From the NCBI GenBank assembly GCA_023667435.1, contig JAMPAB010000011.1:1-34345 (forward strand): a stretch of DNA of 34,345 nucleotides, written 5' to 3'. Position 1 is the first letter of the stretch, and every line of letters starts with the position of its first letter. Shown here one piece after another: positions 13,868 through 22,028 of this stretch. The stretch is from Corallococcus sp. (GTDB lineage: Bacteria; Bacillota; Clostridia; Christensenellales; CAG-314). The notes beneath the pieces are model-generated. The model was given only the letters and a program-made list of their open reading frames with translations. It was not told where the DNA came from and did no database searches. The translations under genes were made by a program, and so were the position numbers.

Positions 13868-15706
13868 TTAACCTCCTATTCCTTTATCAAGCGATGCGCC
13901 CGTAAGTTTGTTGATGATGAACTGGAACAACAAGATTGTTACGATGATAATCAGGTTGATACCGTTTGCAACGGGCGTTGCGCCGTGCAAACCGTTGTTC
14001 GTCCAGTCTTGCAATACTACCGTAAGTAACGATCCCGCCGGAGCAAGCAATACGAACAGCGACATTTCTCTCATACAGGATATAAACGGAAGCAAATAAC
14101 CGCTCATAAAGCTTGATTTCTGAATGGGGAACAAAATACGCGTCATACGTTTTCCCCAGTTTGCATTCATCATAACCGCCGCTTCTTCGATTTCGCCCGA
14201 AACCTGCAACATCGCGTTCGTTCCCGTACGGGACGCAAACGGCAGGAATTTGACGCCGCCTACCAGCAGCAACAGTATAAAGCTGCCGCTGAGGAACGAC
14301 ACCGAGCTGGAAACGCTCAGATATATCGCGCCGAAACTCAACGCGGGGATAAGGTACGGGAAGAATGCCATATTGGATACCAACGTGGCAAGCTTGCTTC
14401 CGCGCTTGTGCGATACTGCGTAACCTACGAGTATACCGCACGTTCCCGCAATCATCGCCACGCACAGAGACAAACCGATGCTGTACCCGAACGATTTCCA
14501 AATCGTTCCGTTGTGAAGGATACCCACTTTGTCGCCGGTAACGCGTTCGGACAGCCTGTCCATCGTAGTCCAGTAGTACAACGTCCATTCGCCGTTAGGA
14601 CAGAAGCTTTCGAGAGCGAACGATACCAACGGCATAATAGCCGTAAACACTACGACGATTATAATAAGCACCGCAAACACCCAGCGCCATACCTTGCCGA
14701 GCTTAACAAGCGACGCCTGACCGGATTTTCCGCTGACGGTCGTAAAGGATTTGCGTTTGCCCGTAAACCAGTTGTTCAACGTCAGTATCGCCACCGAGAA
14801 CAGAAGAAGTATAATAGCTATAACGTAGCCTCTCCCTCGCGTACCGGGATCGCCTGCAACCGACCGCAGCTGCGTGGAAATCGTAGTAAATTTACCGTCT
14901 CTGTTCAAGAACGCGGGAACGGTATAACTGCTTATGCTGCTGGAGAATACCAACAATACGGTGGAAATGAGAGCTGGAGCCACGATAGGCAACGTGATTC
15001 TGCCCAAAATTTTTCCGCGACCCGCTTTGAGTACGGTCGCCGCTTCTTCGAGGTTGGCGTCCATATTGCGCAGAATACCGCCTATAAGTATGTACGCGAA
15101 GGGCGCGTAGTGAATACCCAAACACATTGCCGTAGGCAAAAAGCCGTACACCATCCACTGCGGAACGCATAGACCGTGCTCCGCGCCGCCCGTTATCATC
15201 TGCAGCATACCCACTTGTTTTGCGTCCGTCGTCAAGTTTGTGTTCTTGAAGAAATTTTCCCAGAACATTGCGATAGACCAACTGGGCATAACGTACGGAA
15301 ATACGAATACTGTGGAAATAAACTTTTTGAAAGGCAAATTAGAGCGCGTAATAAACCACGCCGTTACTCCGCCGCCCACAACGGCGACAAGACAGGCGAC
15401 GAGCGCCATTGCTATAGAGTTGCCTAACGGCTTCCAAAACGCATTTTTAGAATAATCGTGCGTTTTATTGAACAGTATGTTGCTCCAGTGCAATCCCGTA
15501 AATTTACCTAGCGGTAACTTATAGACCCTTGCTTCGTTTACCGTACTGATTCGAAACGAGTCGATCACGATTGTAAATAACGGAGCGACGACGGTGATTG
15601 TAAGAACAATCAGGAATACGATAGTAACGACGTTGGCAGGCTTACCGAAATAGGTCTTCAGATTGTTGCCTAACTTTTTTAATTTAAGATTTTTGTCGTT
15701 AATCAT
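13868..15706 (-). CDS. fused double ABC permease (AfuB/FbpB type)
   Basis: This encodes 612 residues with about twelve membrane helices in two homologous halves. Each half carries the ATPase-docking EAA loop: EEAATVLKAGRGKILGRITL at about 220 and a second starting EEAAVMMNANWGKR at about 508. One chain therefore supplies both membrane subunits, as in the AfuB/FbpB class first described for ferric iron but also known to move hexose phosphates and organophosphonates. AAGGAG lies just before the ATG. It is preceded by the binding-protein gene after an 80-base gap containing a stable hairpin, and followed closely by the ATPase gene. A substrate cannot be read from the permease alone. Confidence 0.93.
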   Translation of the reverse strand: MINDKNLKLKKLGNNLKTYFGKPANVVTIVFLIVLTITVVAPLFTIVIDSFRISTVNEARVYKLPLGKFTGLHWSNILFNKTHDYSKNAFWKPLGNSIAMALVACLVAVVGGGVTAWFITRSNLPFKKFISTVFVFPYVMPSWSIAMFWENFFKNTNLTTDAKQVGMLQMITGGAEHGLCVPQWMVYGFLPTAMCLGIHYAPFAYILIGGILRNMDANLEEAATVLKAGRGKILGRITLPIVAPALISTVLLVFSSSISSYTVPAFLNRDGKFTTISTQLRSVAGDPGTRGRGYVIAIILLLFSVAILTLNNWFTGKRKSFTTVSGKSGQASLVKLGKVWRWVFAVLIIIVVVFTAIMPLVSFALESFCPNGEWTLYYWTTMDRLSERVTGDKVGILHNGTIWKSFGYSIGLSLCVAMIAGTCGILVGYAVSHKRGSKLATLVSNMAFFPYLIPALSFGAIYLSVSSSVSFLSGSFILLLLVGGVKFLPFASRTGTNAMLQVSGEIEEAAVMMNANWGKRMTRILFPIQKSSFMSGYLLPFISCMREMSLFVLLAPAGSLLTVVLQDWTNNGLHGATPVANGINLIIIVTILLFQFIINKLTGASLDKGIGG

Positions 15707-15726
15707 AAAATCTCCTTATAACTACA

Positions 15727-15754
15727 TATAGGAGAGGCGTACACCTCCCCTATA
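15727..15754 (-). promoter_or_regulatory. intercistronic hairpin between binding protein and permease
   Basis: An 11-bp stem with one wobble pair (15727-15737/15744-15754) and a 6-base loop has no T-run after it on the minus strand. Such hairpins commonly protect the upstream mRNA or partly stop transcription, giving more binding protein than permease. Confidence 0.65.
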
Positions 15755-15786
15755 CGAGCTTACGATTTATTGTAGCTGTTAAAAAC

Positions 15787-17007
15787 TTATTTGCTTGCCA
15801 ACTTGGAAGCAACGAACGTTTTAACGTCATCGCCGTGTTCGGCAGTGTATTGACCGTTTTCTTGCAAAACTTTGTTTACGTCAAGTTCGTACGTAAAGTT
15901 AGCGCCGGAATCGGTGTTGGGAGCAACTTTAGCATTGGGAGAAGAATATCCAACGTCTTTCCAACCTGCTTTAAATCCGTCGGAAGTAAGGATATATCTT
16001 GCAAACAGGCAAGCGGTGTAAGGAAGTCTGGATGTTTTGGGAACGTTCAGATAAGTGTTGTACGTAAATCCGTTGTAGCCTTCAACGTCTCCGTCAACGC
16101 CCGAATAGAACAAATCTTCGTGCCAGTTCTCTCCGGAGTAACCCTTCGTTTTGTTAAGACCTACTACGAATACCGTTCCCGTCGTGTCTGTTTCGAGAGT
16201 TTCGCTGAGAACCTTAGAGTCGGAACCGTGTAAGGTCGTCAAAGCAGCGATATATTCCTGAATGAAGTAGTAACCGATATTTGCGCAACCTGTTTGAGCC
16301 GTGTAGTCGTTGCCCGTGTAGCTCTTGTAAGCAGCGGCAAGCTTCGTGCAAGCTTCGGGACTTGTCAACATAATCATGAACGCCATGTTGATGCCTTCGT
16401 TGTTGGGGTCTTGGATAGAAGAACCCTTAACCTTTTGAAGAGAAGCGCCTGTAACATTCGTCAACTGCCAAATGTTGGTAAGAGTAACGGTTGTGGCGGA
16501 CTTTTTGTATGCAAACAGTTTGTCTGCGTACAAACCTACGAGAGGTTGCGTAGCAGCCGCATTTAACTGAATTTGATCGTCGTTTTTGGGAACGTAGTTA
16601 TACAAATAACCTGTGTCTACCCACGTTTGAATGTTTTCGGCAATCTGAATCATCGTGAAGTCTGCATAGTAATTGTTGTTTGCAAGAGTCGAGTTGATAG
16701 CGTCGGATGCAACCTTGTCCTTAGAAGAGCTGAAATCGTTGTAATCGAACCAAGCATACTTTTCTTTGAACTTCGTCAGAACTTTGCCTACGCCGGACGT
16801 CGTAGCCTGCGCCGTAAACTTAAGACCTGCGGCTTTGAATTCCGCTTCCGCCGCAGCTTCCAATGCCGCCAAATCCATGTTGCTGGCAGCTTCAACGGCA
16901 GCTTTTACTTCTTCGGGGGTAGGATACTTCGTACAAGAAGCAAGCACTGCTACCACAGATACGATCATAACTACCGCAAGAACAACTGCAAATAATTTTC
17001 TTTTCAT
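15787..17007 (-). CDS. ABC transporter substrate-binding lipoprotein
   Basis: This encodes 406 residues from the ATG at 17007, chosen for AAGGAG just upstream. The lipoprotein signal peptide has a Lys-Arg start, a hydrophobic core and lipobox LASC with Cys25, so the mature protein is anchored outside the membrane. The remainder has the two-lobe type-II binding-protein pattern, including a late region rich in Tyr, Gly and Trp (GYSGENWHEDLFYSGVDGD) likely to line the pocket. The ligand is unknown. The partner permease is of the AfuB class and the upstream genes encode an aldolase and an isomerase-like barrel, so a sugar or sugar phosphate is a better guess than iron; no iron-ligand tyrosine pair could be confirmed. 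Confidence 0.9.
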   Translation of the reverse strand: MKRKLFAVVLAVVMIVSVVAVLASCTKYPTPEEVKAAVEAASNMDLAALEAAAEAEFKAAGLKFTAQATTSGVGKVLTKFKEKYAWFDYNDFSSSKDKVASDAINSTLANNNYYADFTMIQIAENIQTWVDTGYLYNYVPKNDDQIQLNAAATQPLVGLYADKLFAYKKSATTVTLTNIWQLTNVTGASLQKVKGSSIQDPNNEGINMAFMIMLTSPEACTKLAAAYKSYTGNDYTAQTGCANIGYYFIQEYIAALTTLHGSDSKVLSETLETDTTGTVFVVGLNKTKGYSGENWHEDLFYSGVDGDVEGYNGFTYNTYLNVPKTSRLPYTACLFARYILTSDGFKAGWKDVGYSSPNAKVAPNTDSGANFTYELDVNKVLQENGQYTAEHGDDVKTFVASKLASK

Positions 17008-17066
17008 ATTTTTTCTCCTTATAAATTTTATATTTGTACCGATTTTGTCGGTAGAAACCATATTGA

Positions 17067-17999
17067 TTACGCTTTATTTGCGCTTCCCATAACGTTTACG
17101 AGCCTGTCGTAAACAAGGTCGGCAACCGCTTGCCGCGCAGGAGCGAGAAATTCGCTCGCGTCCCACTTGTCGGGTTTGAGAGCAAACAGCTTGCGCAGTT
17201 CGCCGAAATAGCATATCCGCAAATCGCTTGCCACGTTTATTTTGCATACGGCTTTTTTCGCAGCTTTGCGCAGCATTTGTTCGGGGATTCCTATCGCTTC
17301 GGGCAGTTTGCCGCCGTATTCGTTGAAAATATCCAGTCTTTCCTTAGGAATGGACGACGCTCCGTGAAGAACCAACGGAAAATCGGGAAGCAGTTTTTCT
17401 ATCTCGTCTAATATATCGAAACGCAAAAACGGTTCCTGACCGGGTTGATACTTGTACGCTCCGTGACAGGTGCCTATGGAAATCGCCAAACTGTCTATTT
17501 GAGCGCGTGTTACAAATTCTGCTACGTCGGAAGGACGGGTAAACTGTCCGTACTTGCCTGCGACTTCGATATCTTCTTCCTTGCCGCTGACGACGCCCAG
17601 TTCGCTTTCCACCGCTACGCCGTACTTATGCGCGTAATCGGCTACTTCGCGGGATATTTTTACGTTGGTATCGAAATCGTACAGCGACGCGTCTATCATT
17701 ACGGAAGTAAAACCGTTATCTACGCAGCGCTTGCACAAATCGACGCTTTTGCCGTGATCGAGATGAAGAGCTACGGGAATATCGCTATACTTTTCGGAGG
17801 CGGCTTTAAGCGCTTCCGTCACGTACGGGACGTCGTTTATCATTCGTCCGCTTACCGCTATTATAACGGGCGATTTTGCCTTAGACGCGCCCGTTAATAC
17901 GCCTTCCATAATATCTACGCTGTCAACGTTAAACGCGCCTATCGCGTAACCTTCTTTGTACGCTTTGGCGAACATTTCTTTTGTCGATACAAGAGCCAT
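17067..17999 (-). CDS. fba: class II (zinc) fructose/tagatose-bisphosphate aldolase
   Basis: This encodes 310 residues. Class II aldolases split fructose- or tagatose-1,6-bisphosphate into two triose phosphates. Catalytic Asp81 and zinc ligand His82 lie in HLDHG, further zinc ligands are His179 (GTCHGAYK) and His212 (LHGASS), and Glu133 lies in ESELG. The phosphate-binding loop reads NVASDL (255-260), between the NIDTDL of many FbaA enzymes and the NVATEL of tagatose-type GatY/KbaY, so fructose versus tagatose specificity is open. The ribosome site is weak. It lies 20 bases after the isomerase-like gene and before the transporter genes, which ties it to catabolism of the imported sugar rather than to central glycolysis. 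Confidence 0.93.
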   Translation of the reverse strand: MALVSTKEMFAKAYKEGYAIGAFNVDSVDIMEGVLTGASKAKSPVIIAVSGRMINDVPYVTEALKAASEKYSDIPVALHLDHGKSVDLCKRCVDNGFTSVMIDASLYDFDTNVKISREVADYAHKYGVAVESELGVVSGKEEDIEVAGKYGQFTRPSDVAEFVTRAQIDSLAISIGTCHGAYKYQPGQEPFLRFDILDEIEKLLPDFPLVLHGASSIPKERLDIFNEYGGKLPEAIGIPEQMLRKAAKKAVCKINVASDLRICYFGELRKLFALKPDKWDASEFLAPARQAVADLVYDRLVNVMGSANKA

Positions 18000-18019
18000 T
18001 GTCGTATGTCCAACCTGAT

Positions 18020-18844
18020 TTATTCGATGCCGCTTCTTTCCATTTGCTTGGAAAGAGTAGCGTAGGAAAGTTCCATAAACTGCTCGGCGTTCAACTTGCC
18101 CAAATACTTGCTCGTTGCGTTGCAGTAACTTTCCAGATTTATCCGTTTTACGTCGAAATGTTTGAGTCTTGCAAACACTTTATCGAAATCGACTATTCCT
18201 TCGCCCATTAAGTGGTGCTGATCGGGTTCGTTGCCTACAGGTCCCATATTGTCGTGGATATGCGTCGTTACCAACATATCTCCGTACTTTTCGAGGGGCA
18301 GTTCGTTAGGCGTATAACAGTTGGCGTGTCCCGAATCGAAACAGAATCCGATATTTTCGTCGGGCGCGAAACGCTGTAAAATATAATCGTTGTACCGCAG
18401 AAAACGCGTGTTTTCTATTGCGATTACAACGTTGTGCCTCTTTGCCGAGTTAAGCATTTTATCGAAATTGACAATGCCTTTTTCGTTCGGTTCGGGCGTG
18501 ATGAGTTTACGCGTAAGATGCACAACCAAATTTTTTACTCCGCGTTCTCCGCACTCTCTGCAAGCTTCGTCGAATTGCTTTACGTATTGTTCGGCGCGCT
18601 CGTCATCGTACCAAAGAAATTCGGCATGAGTGGACGGGAAGTGACAGGTGTTTACCGCAAGTCCCAAAGACAACGCGGTATCGAACAAATCGAATCGTGT
18701 GCCGTCGGTAGCTTCATACTCGTCCCCCCACCAAAACATAGTCTCGTCAAAACCCGCTTTCTTAATTGCGGCAAGTCTTTCCTGCGGCGGAACGTCGTAA
18801 AAACCGAATCTGAAATTTTGACCTTTTTTCACAGTCGAAGTCAT
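18020..18844 (-). CDS. sugar phosphate isomerase/epimerase-type TIM barrel (AP-endonuclease 2 family)
   Basis: This encodes 274 residues, usual for the xylose-isomerase-like barrel family whose members interconvert or epimerise sugars and inositols using a divalent metal. Likely metal ligands are Glu144 (AIEN), Asp170 and His173 (FCFDSGHAN), the THIHDN motif (His195/His197) and Glu238 (LESY). GGGAAG precedes the ATG. It is the first gene of the carbohydrate operon, followed by the aldolase. The substrate is unknown. Close relatives also include DNA-repair endonuclease IV, but the operon context and motif spacing favour a sugar enzyme. Confidence 0.88.
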   Translation of the reverse strand: MTSTVKKGQNFRFGFYDVPPQERLAAIKKAGFDETMFWWGDEYEATDGTRFDLFDTALSLGLAVNTCHFPSTHAEFLWYDDERAEQYVKQFDEACRECGERGVKNLVVHLTRKLITPEPNEKGIVNFDKMLNSAKRHNVVIAIENTRFLRYNDYILQRFAPDENIGFCFDSGHANCYTPNELPLEKYGDMLVTTHIHDNMGPVGNEPDQHHLMGEGIVDFDKVFARLKHFDVKRINLESYCNATSKYLGKLNAEQFMELSYATLSKQMERSGIE

Positions 18845-18894
18845 TATTTCTTCCCTAGTACAACCCTAATTCAAAAATTATCCACTTTGCCATA

Positions 18895-18995
18895 AAGTAT
18901 ACCCCCCCCCGTATAGTTTTGTCAATACCGATAGGCAAAAATAAAAAATACGATTGCTTGTTCGCAAATGCTTTCGTTCGGGGAGGGGTATACTT
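18895..18995. repeat. 16-bp inverted repeat pair around the operon promoter
   Basis: The left arm 18895-18910, read on the minus strand, and the right arm 18980-18995, read on the plus strand, are GGGGGGGGGTATACTT and GGGGAGGGGTATACTT, 15 of 16 identical. They enclose 69 bases that carry the TTGACA box of the operon promoter. Each arm contains a TATACT -10 box. Confidence 0.8.
18896..18925 (-). promoter_or_regulatory. promoter of the carbohydrate operon with G9 tract in its spacer
   Basis: On the minus strand, TTGACA (18920-18925), an 18-base spacer whose last nine bases are all G (18902-18910), then TATACT (18896-18901), about 50 bases before the ATG. Slippage in the G tract would alter the spacer from 18 to 17 or 19 and so change promoter strength. 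Confidence 0.75.
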
Positions 18996-19170
18996 AGGAA
19001 CGGCGTACTCCGAAAAGAACGACTTTACGGCGAACGGACCGTTAAGCATCCTCTGATTGCTGCTCGGCAAAAACTTTTTTCTTGACGAATAAATACCGAC
19101 CTCGACGCAATACGTACCAACGGGTATGCCCGTTGAAAACGGGCGCTGACGTCTTTACGGCAAAATACGG
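18996..19170. other. intergenic DNA with competing small palindromes
   Basis: No gene is supported. AACGGG (19119-19124), CCCGTT (19129-19134) and a second AACGGG (19138-19143) can pair in two mutually exclusive ways, but they lie upstream of the dut promoter and have no T-run, so a role is unclear. Confidence 0.4.
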
Positions 19171-19199
19171 TTGAAAAAGAATAAATTGTATGATACAAT
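19171..19199 (+). promoter_or_regulatory. sigma-A promoter of dut
   Basis: TTGAAA (19171-19176), 17 bases, TACAAT (19194-19199), about 28 bases ahead of the ATG. Confidence 0.75.
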
Positions 19200-19227
19200 A
19201 AAAATACTTACGCGAGGAACGGAAAAA

Positions 19228-19707
19228 ATGAGAATAAAAGCAAAATTCGAAAAAGTGAGCTACGGCGTTTACGCGGCAAACGGAGACAGGGAAACTTACG
19301 ATAATATCAAATTACCCGTTCGCGCTACCAAATGCAGCGCGGGTTACGATTTCTTTGCTCCGAACGCGATAACTCTTCAACCGAACGAAACGGCTACGGT
19401 AGCGACCGGCATACGCGTTATTATGCCCGACGACGTTTGTCTGATGATTTTTCCGCGCAGCGGATTAGGATTTAAATACAGACTGAAGCTGAACAATACC
19501 GTAGGAATTATAGACGCCGATTACAGCAATTCGGACAACGAAGGGCACATATTCATACGAATGACCAACGAAAGCGACAAACCGCTTTTTATAGATAAAG
19601 GCGCCGCATTTGCGCAGGGCGTATTCGTAAATTATCTTATTACTTCAAACGACGCAACGGAAGAAGAAAGAAACGGAGGGTTAGGGTCTTCGGATAAAAA
19701 GCGGTAA
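19228..19707 (+). CDS. dut: dUTP diphosphatase (trimeric dUTPase)
   Basis: This encodes 159 residues from the ATG at 19228; the longer frame begins inside the promoter, and GAGGAACGG precedes this ATG. The enzyme hydrolyses dUTP to dUMP, keeping uracil out of DNA and feeding dTMP synthesis. All five family motifs are visible: AGYDFFA (38-44), PRSGLG (76-81), NTVGIIDADY (90-99), KGAAFAQGVF (124-133) and RNGGLGSS (148-155). Motif V has Leu where Phe usually stacks on the uracil ring, and an Asp follows where Thr-Gly is common. An insert around 100-106 (SNSDNEG) lengthens the loop after motif III. It is convergent with uvrC. Confidence 0.9.
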   Translation: MRIKAKFEKVSYGVYAANGDRETYDNIKLPVRATKCSAGYDFFAPNAITLQPNETATVATGIRVIMPDDVCLMIFPRSGLGFKYRLKLNNTVGIIDADYSNSDNEGHIFIRMTNESDKPLFIDKGAAFAQGVFVNYLITSNDATEEERNGGLGSSDKKR

Positions 19708-19825
19708 TATTTTGCGCTCGGGCGGCGAACGTAATTAAAACGAACTCGCTGCGATTTTACCGTTTACGGAATTTTCCGCCTGACGCTTCGGAAAAACCGC
19801 GCTCGCGGAAATTCAACGGAATATT

Positions 19826-19865
19826 AAAGGGACTGTCGCTACTTAATGCGGCAGTCCCTTTTTAT
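19826..19865. terminator. bidirectional terminator between dut and uvrC
   Basis: AAAGGGACTG (19826-19835) pairs with CAGTCCCTTT (19852-19861), and CGC/GCG pairing continues inward. T runs occur on both strands, so it serves both convergent genes. A second long imperfect inverted repeat lies at about 19769-19815. Confidence 0.85.
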
Positions 19866-19879
19866 ACGGAATACGACGT

Positions 19880-21694
19880 TTACGAGTGTAAAAATTCGTA
19901 CAGCTTTTCCGCTACGGGTTTGCTCATTCCCTTGACGGAAGCAATTTCCTCTACCGTAGCTTGCTTTAAGTTGTCCATAGATTTGAAATGACGGTGTAGC
20001 TCGATACGGCGTTTTTCGCCTATGCCGTCTACGTCCTGCAAAACGGACTTGATGCTGTTGCGGTTGTGCAGTTTGCGGAAATAAGTTATCGCAAACCTGT
20101 GCGACTCGTCGCGTATATTGATAAGCAGGTTGAGCGCGTAGCTGTTGCGCGGAAGGAAAACGGGCTCGCGCGAATTAAGCGTATAAACCAACTCCTCGCG
20201 TTTTGCCAAGGATACCAACTGAACGCTTACACCGCATTCTTCCATTGCCTGACGGGCGTAATCCAACTGTCCCAAACCGCCGTCGACTACGATTAAATCG
20301 GGCGTTTTGCCGAACACTCCGTCGTCCGCCTTCATACGCTCGAAACGGCGCGTCAACACTTCTTTCATACTGGCGAAGTCGTTGGCGCCCTCGACGGTTT
20401 TTATCCTGAATCGACGGTATTGCGAAGAATCCTTCTGTCCGTTGGTAAACACTACCATGCTTGCAACCTTGTCGACGCCCTGAACGTTGGATATATCGTA
20501 ACATTCGACGCGTTTTGGCAAAACGGAAAGATGAAGAAGCTCCTTTAACTGCAATACCGCTCCGTGAGTCGTATTGAATTTTTTGTCGATGGCGGTTTGA
20601 CTTTTGGTGAGATATTCCACCGCGTTGCGGTACGCCATATCGACAAGCTTTTTCTTGTCCTGCTTTTGCGGACAGAATATTTTCGTTTTCTCTCCCGTCT
20701 TGCGCGAAATAAGGTCGGACAGTTCCTCCCCGTCGGGCAGCGGCACGTTTGTGTACAGTTCGGAAGAAAGCTTAACAATATCGCAATATTCGGCAAGGAA
20801 GCTCGACAGCGTTTGCGCTTCGTCTATACCTGCGTCGGATACGGCGTTGTTTTCGGAAAACACAACCTTGCCTGCGCGTATCATCGTATGATTGACTACG
20901 CAGTTTTTTCCGTTGGACGCTACCGCAAACATATCGTAATCGACGAATTTATTAAGTACCGCAATGCGCTGCTGCGAAATCTTGTCGATAAGCTCTAAAT
21001 GCCGTTTGCAGGCAAGCGCCTGCTCGTACTGCATTTGCTCGGAAGCTTGCATCATTTTGTTTGTAAGCGCGCTCCGCACTTCGCCGTCCTCTCCCGAAAG
21101 GAAAGCTACCGCGCGGTTAATTATCTTGCGGTAATCTTCCTTGCTTATCTTTCCTACGCAAGGCGCGGGACACCTACCTATATGATAATTTAGACAGGGG
21201 CGGAAATTTTTCGGAAGTTTATTGAAATTGTAATTGCACGTGACCGTCGGAAACGCCGTTGACAAAATATCCAGATAAGATTTTACTCCGCCCTGCGTAA
21301 GCGGTCCGAAATACTTGTATCTGTCTTTTGCAAGCTTGCGCGTCGGTATGAATTTGGGAAAATCCGCCGTCAAATCTACCTTTATGTACGGATACTGCTT
21401 GCCGTCCTTTAAAAGAATGTTGTAAGGCGGAGTATGCTTTTTGATGAGAGTATTTTCCAAATTAAGCGCGTCCGCCTCGCTTGCGGTAATTATGTAGTCG
21501 AAATCCGCAACGTGCGAAAGCATTGCCAACACTTTTTCCGTTTTGTTCGACGACGCGTGAAAATACTGCCGAACGCGGTTTTTGAGAATTTTTGCTTTTC
21601 CGACGTACAAAATGTTTCCGTCGGAATCGTACATTATATATACTCCCGGTTCGGCAGGCAAATTTTTCAGTTTTGTTTGCAAGTCCGCTTTCAT
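19880..21694 (-). CDS. uvrC: UvrABC system protein C (excinuclease)
   Basis: This encodes 604 residues, full length. UvrC makes both incisions around bulky DNA lesions in nucleotide excision repair after UvrA/UvrB recognition. In order: the GIY-YIG nuclease for the 3' cut (about 15-95, GVYIMYDSDGNILYVGKAK), a Cys-containing stretch (CLNYHIGRCPAPCVGKI), the UvrB-binding UVR motif (about 205-240), the RNase H-like nuclease for the 5' cut (about 380-540, with DLIVVDGGLGQL) and paired helix-hairpin-helix motifs (about 555-600). It is a single gene with its own promoter some 220 bases upstream and is not linked to uvrA or uvrB here. Confidence 0.97.
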   Translation of the reverse strand: MKADLQTKLKNLPAEPGVYIMYDSDGNILYVGKAKILKNRVRQYFHASSNKTEKVLAMLSHVADFDYIITASEADALNLENTLIKKHTPPYNILLKDGKQYPYIKVDLTADFPKFIPTRKLAKDRYKYFGPLTQGGVKSYLDILSTAFPTVTCNYNFNKLPKNFRPCLNYHIGRCPAPCVGKISKEDYRKIINRAVAFLSGEDGEVRSALTNKMMQASEQMQYEQALACKRHLELIDKISQQRIAVLNKFVDYDMFAVASNGKNCVVNHTMIRAGKVVFSENNAVSDAGIDEAQTLSSFLAEYCDIVKLSSELYTNVPLPDGEELSDLISRKTGEKTKIFCPQKQDKKKLVDMAYRNAVEYLTKSQTAIDKKFNTTHGAVLQLKELLHLSVLPKRVECYDISNVQGVDKVASMVVFTNGQKDSSQYRRFRIKTVEGANDFASMKEVLTRRFERMKADDGVFGKTPDLIVVDGGLGQLDYARQAMEECGVSVQLVSLAKREELVYTLNSREPVFLPRNSYALNLLINIRDESHRFAITYFRKLHNRNSIKSVLQDVDGIGEKRRIELHRHFKSMDNLKQATVEEIASVKGMSKPVAEKLYEFLHS

Positions 21695-21911
21695 TGTCTT
21701 CGCTTCTTCGTGTCGCTTACGCTTTTTTGTTCCGTTAAAATTTCTCGGTCTGCGTTTGCAGAATATTTTTTATCGGTTGCCAAACGTCGTTAACTATTCC
21801 ATATATGTTATTATATCGAACACGAGCATTATCTATTTCAATACCTATTTTTCAACGTGATACGATGTAATAAAAAGTAGTTAGATGCCGTTAGACGTGG
21901 TCTGTTGTTTT
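21695..21911 (-). other. long untranslated leader of uvrC
   Basis: If the promoter at 21912-21940 is used, the uvrC mRNA has a leader of about 210 bases. It is AT-rich, contains no frame longer than about a dozen codons with a ribosome site, and shows no strong hairpin. I see no known riboswitch. Confidence 0.4.
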
Positions 21912-21940
21912 ATTATAACACAAAATCGCAACAACAACAA
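21912..21940 (-). promoter_or_regulatory. sigma-A promoter upstream of uvrC
   Basis: On the minus strand, TTGTTG (21935-21940), 17 bases, TATAAT (21912-21917), lying within a TTG repeat. Confidence 0.6.
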
Positions 21941-21950
21941 TTATATTTAC

Positions 21951-21986
21951 AAAACGGGCGGCGTCGGTTGCTTATGACGCCGCCCG
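21951..21986 (-). terminator. terminator of the 22.0-22.8 kb membrane-protein gene
   Basis: A perfect 11-bp GC-rich stem CGGGCGGCGTC / GACGCCGCCCG (21955-21965/21976-21986), then TTTTG on the minus strand. Confidence 0.85.
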
Positions 21987-22028
21987 AAAATTTTCTGTTT
22001 TGAATGTTGTCGGAACGCAAGCTTTAAA

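Noticed and set aside
13868-15706. Annotating the permease as ferric-iron specific
   Set aside because: The fused double-permease layout is shared with sugar-phosphate and phosphonate systems, and the operon genes are carbohydrate enzymes.
18855-19070. 71-codon minus-strand frame upstream of the isomerase gene
   Set aside because: It runs through the operon promoter and both inverted-repeat arms, lacks a ribosome site and has no coding-like composition.
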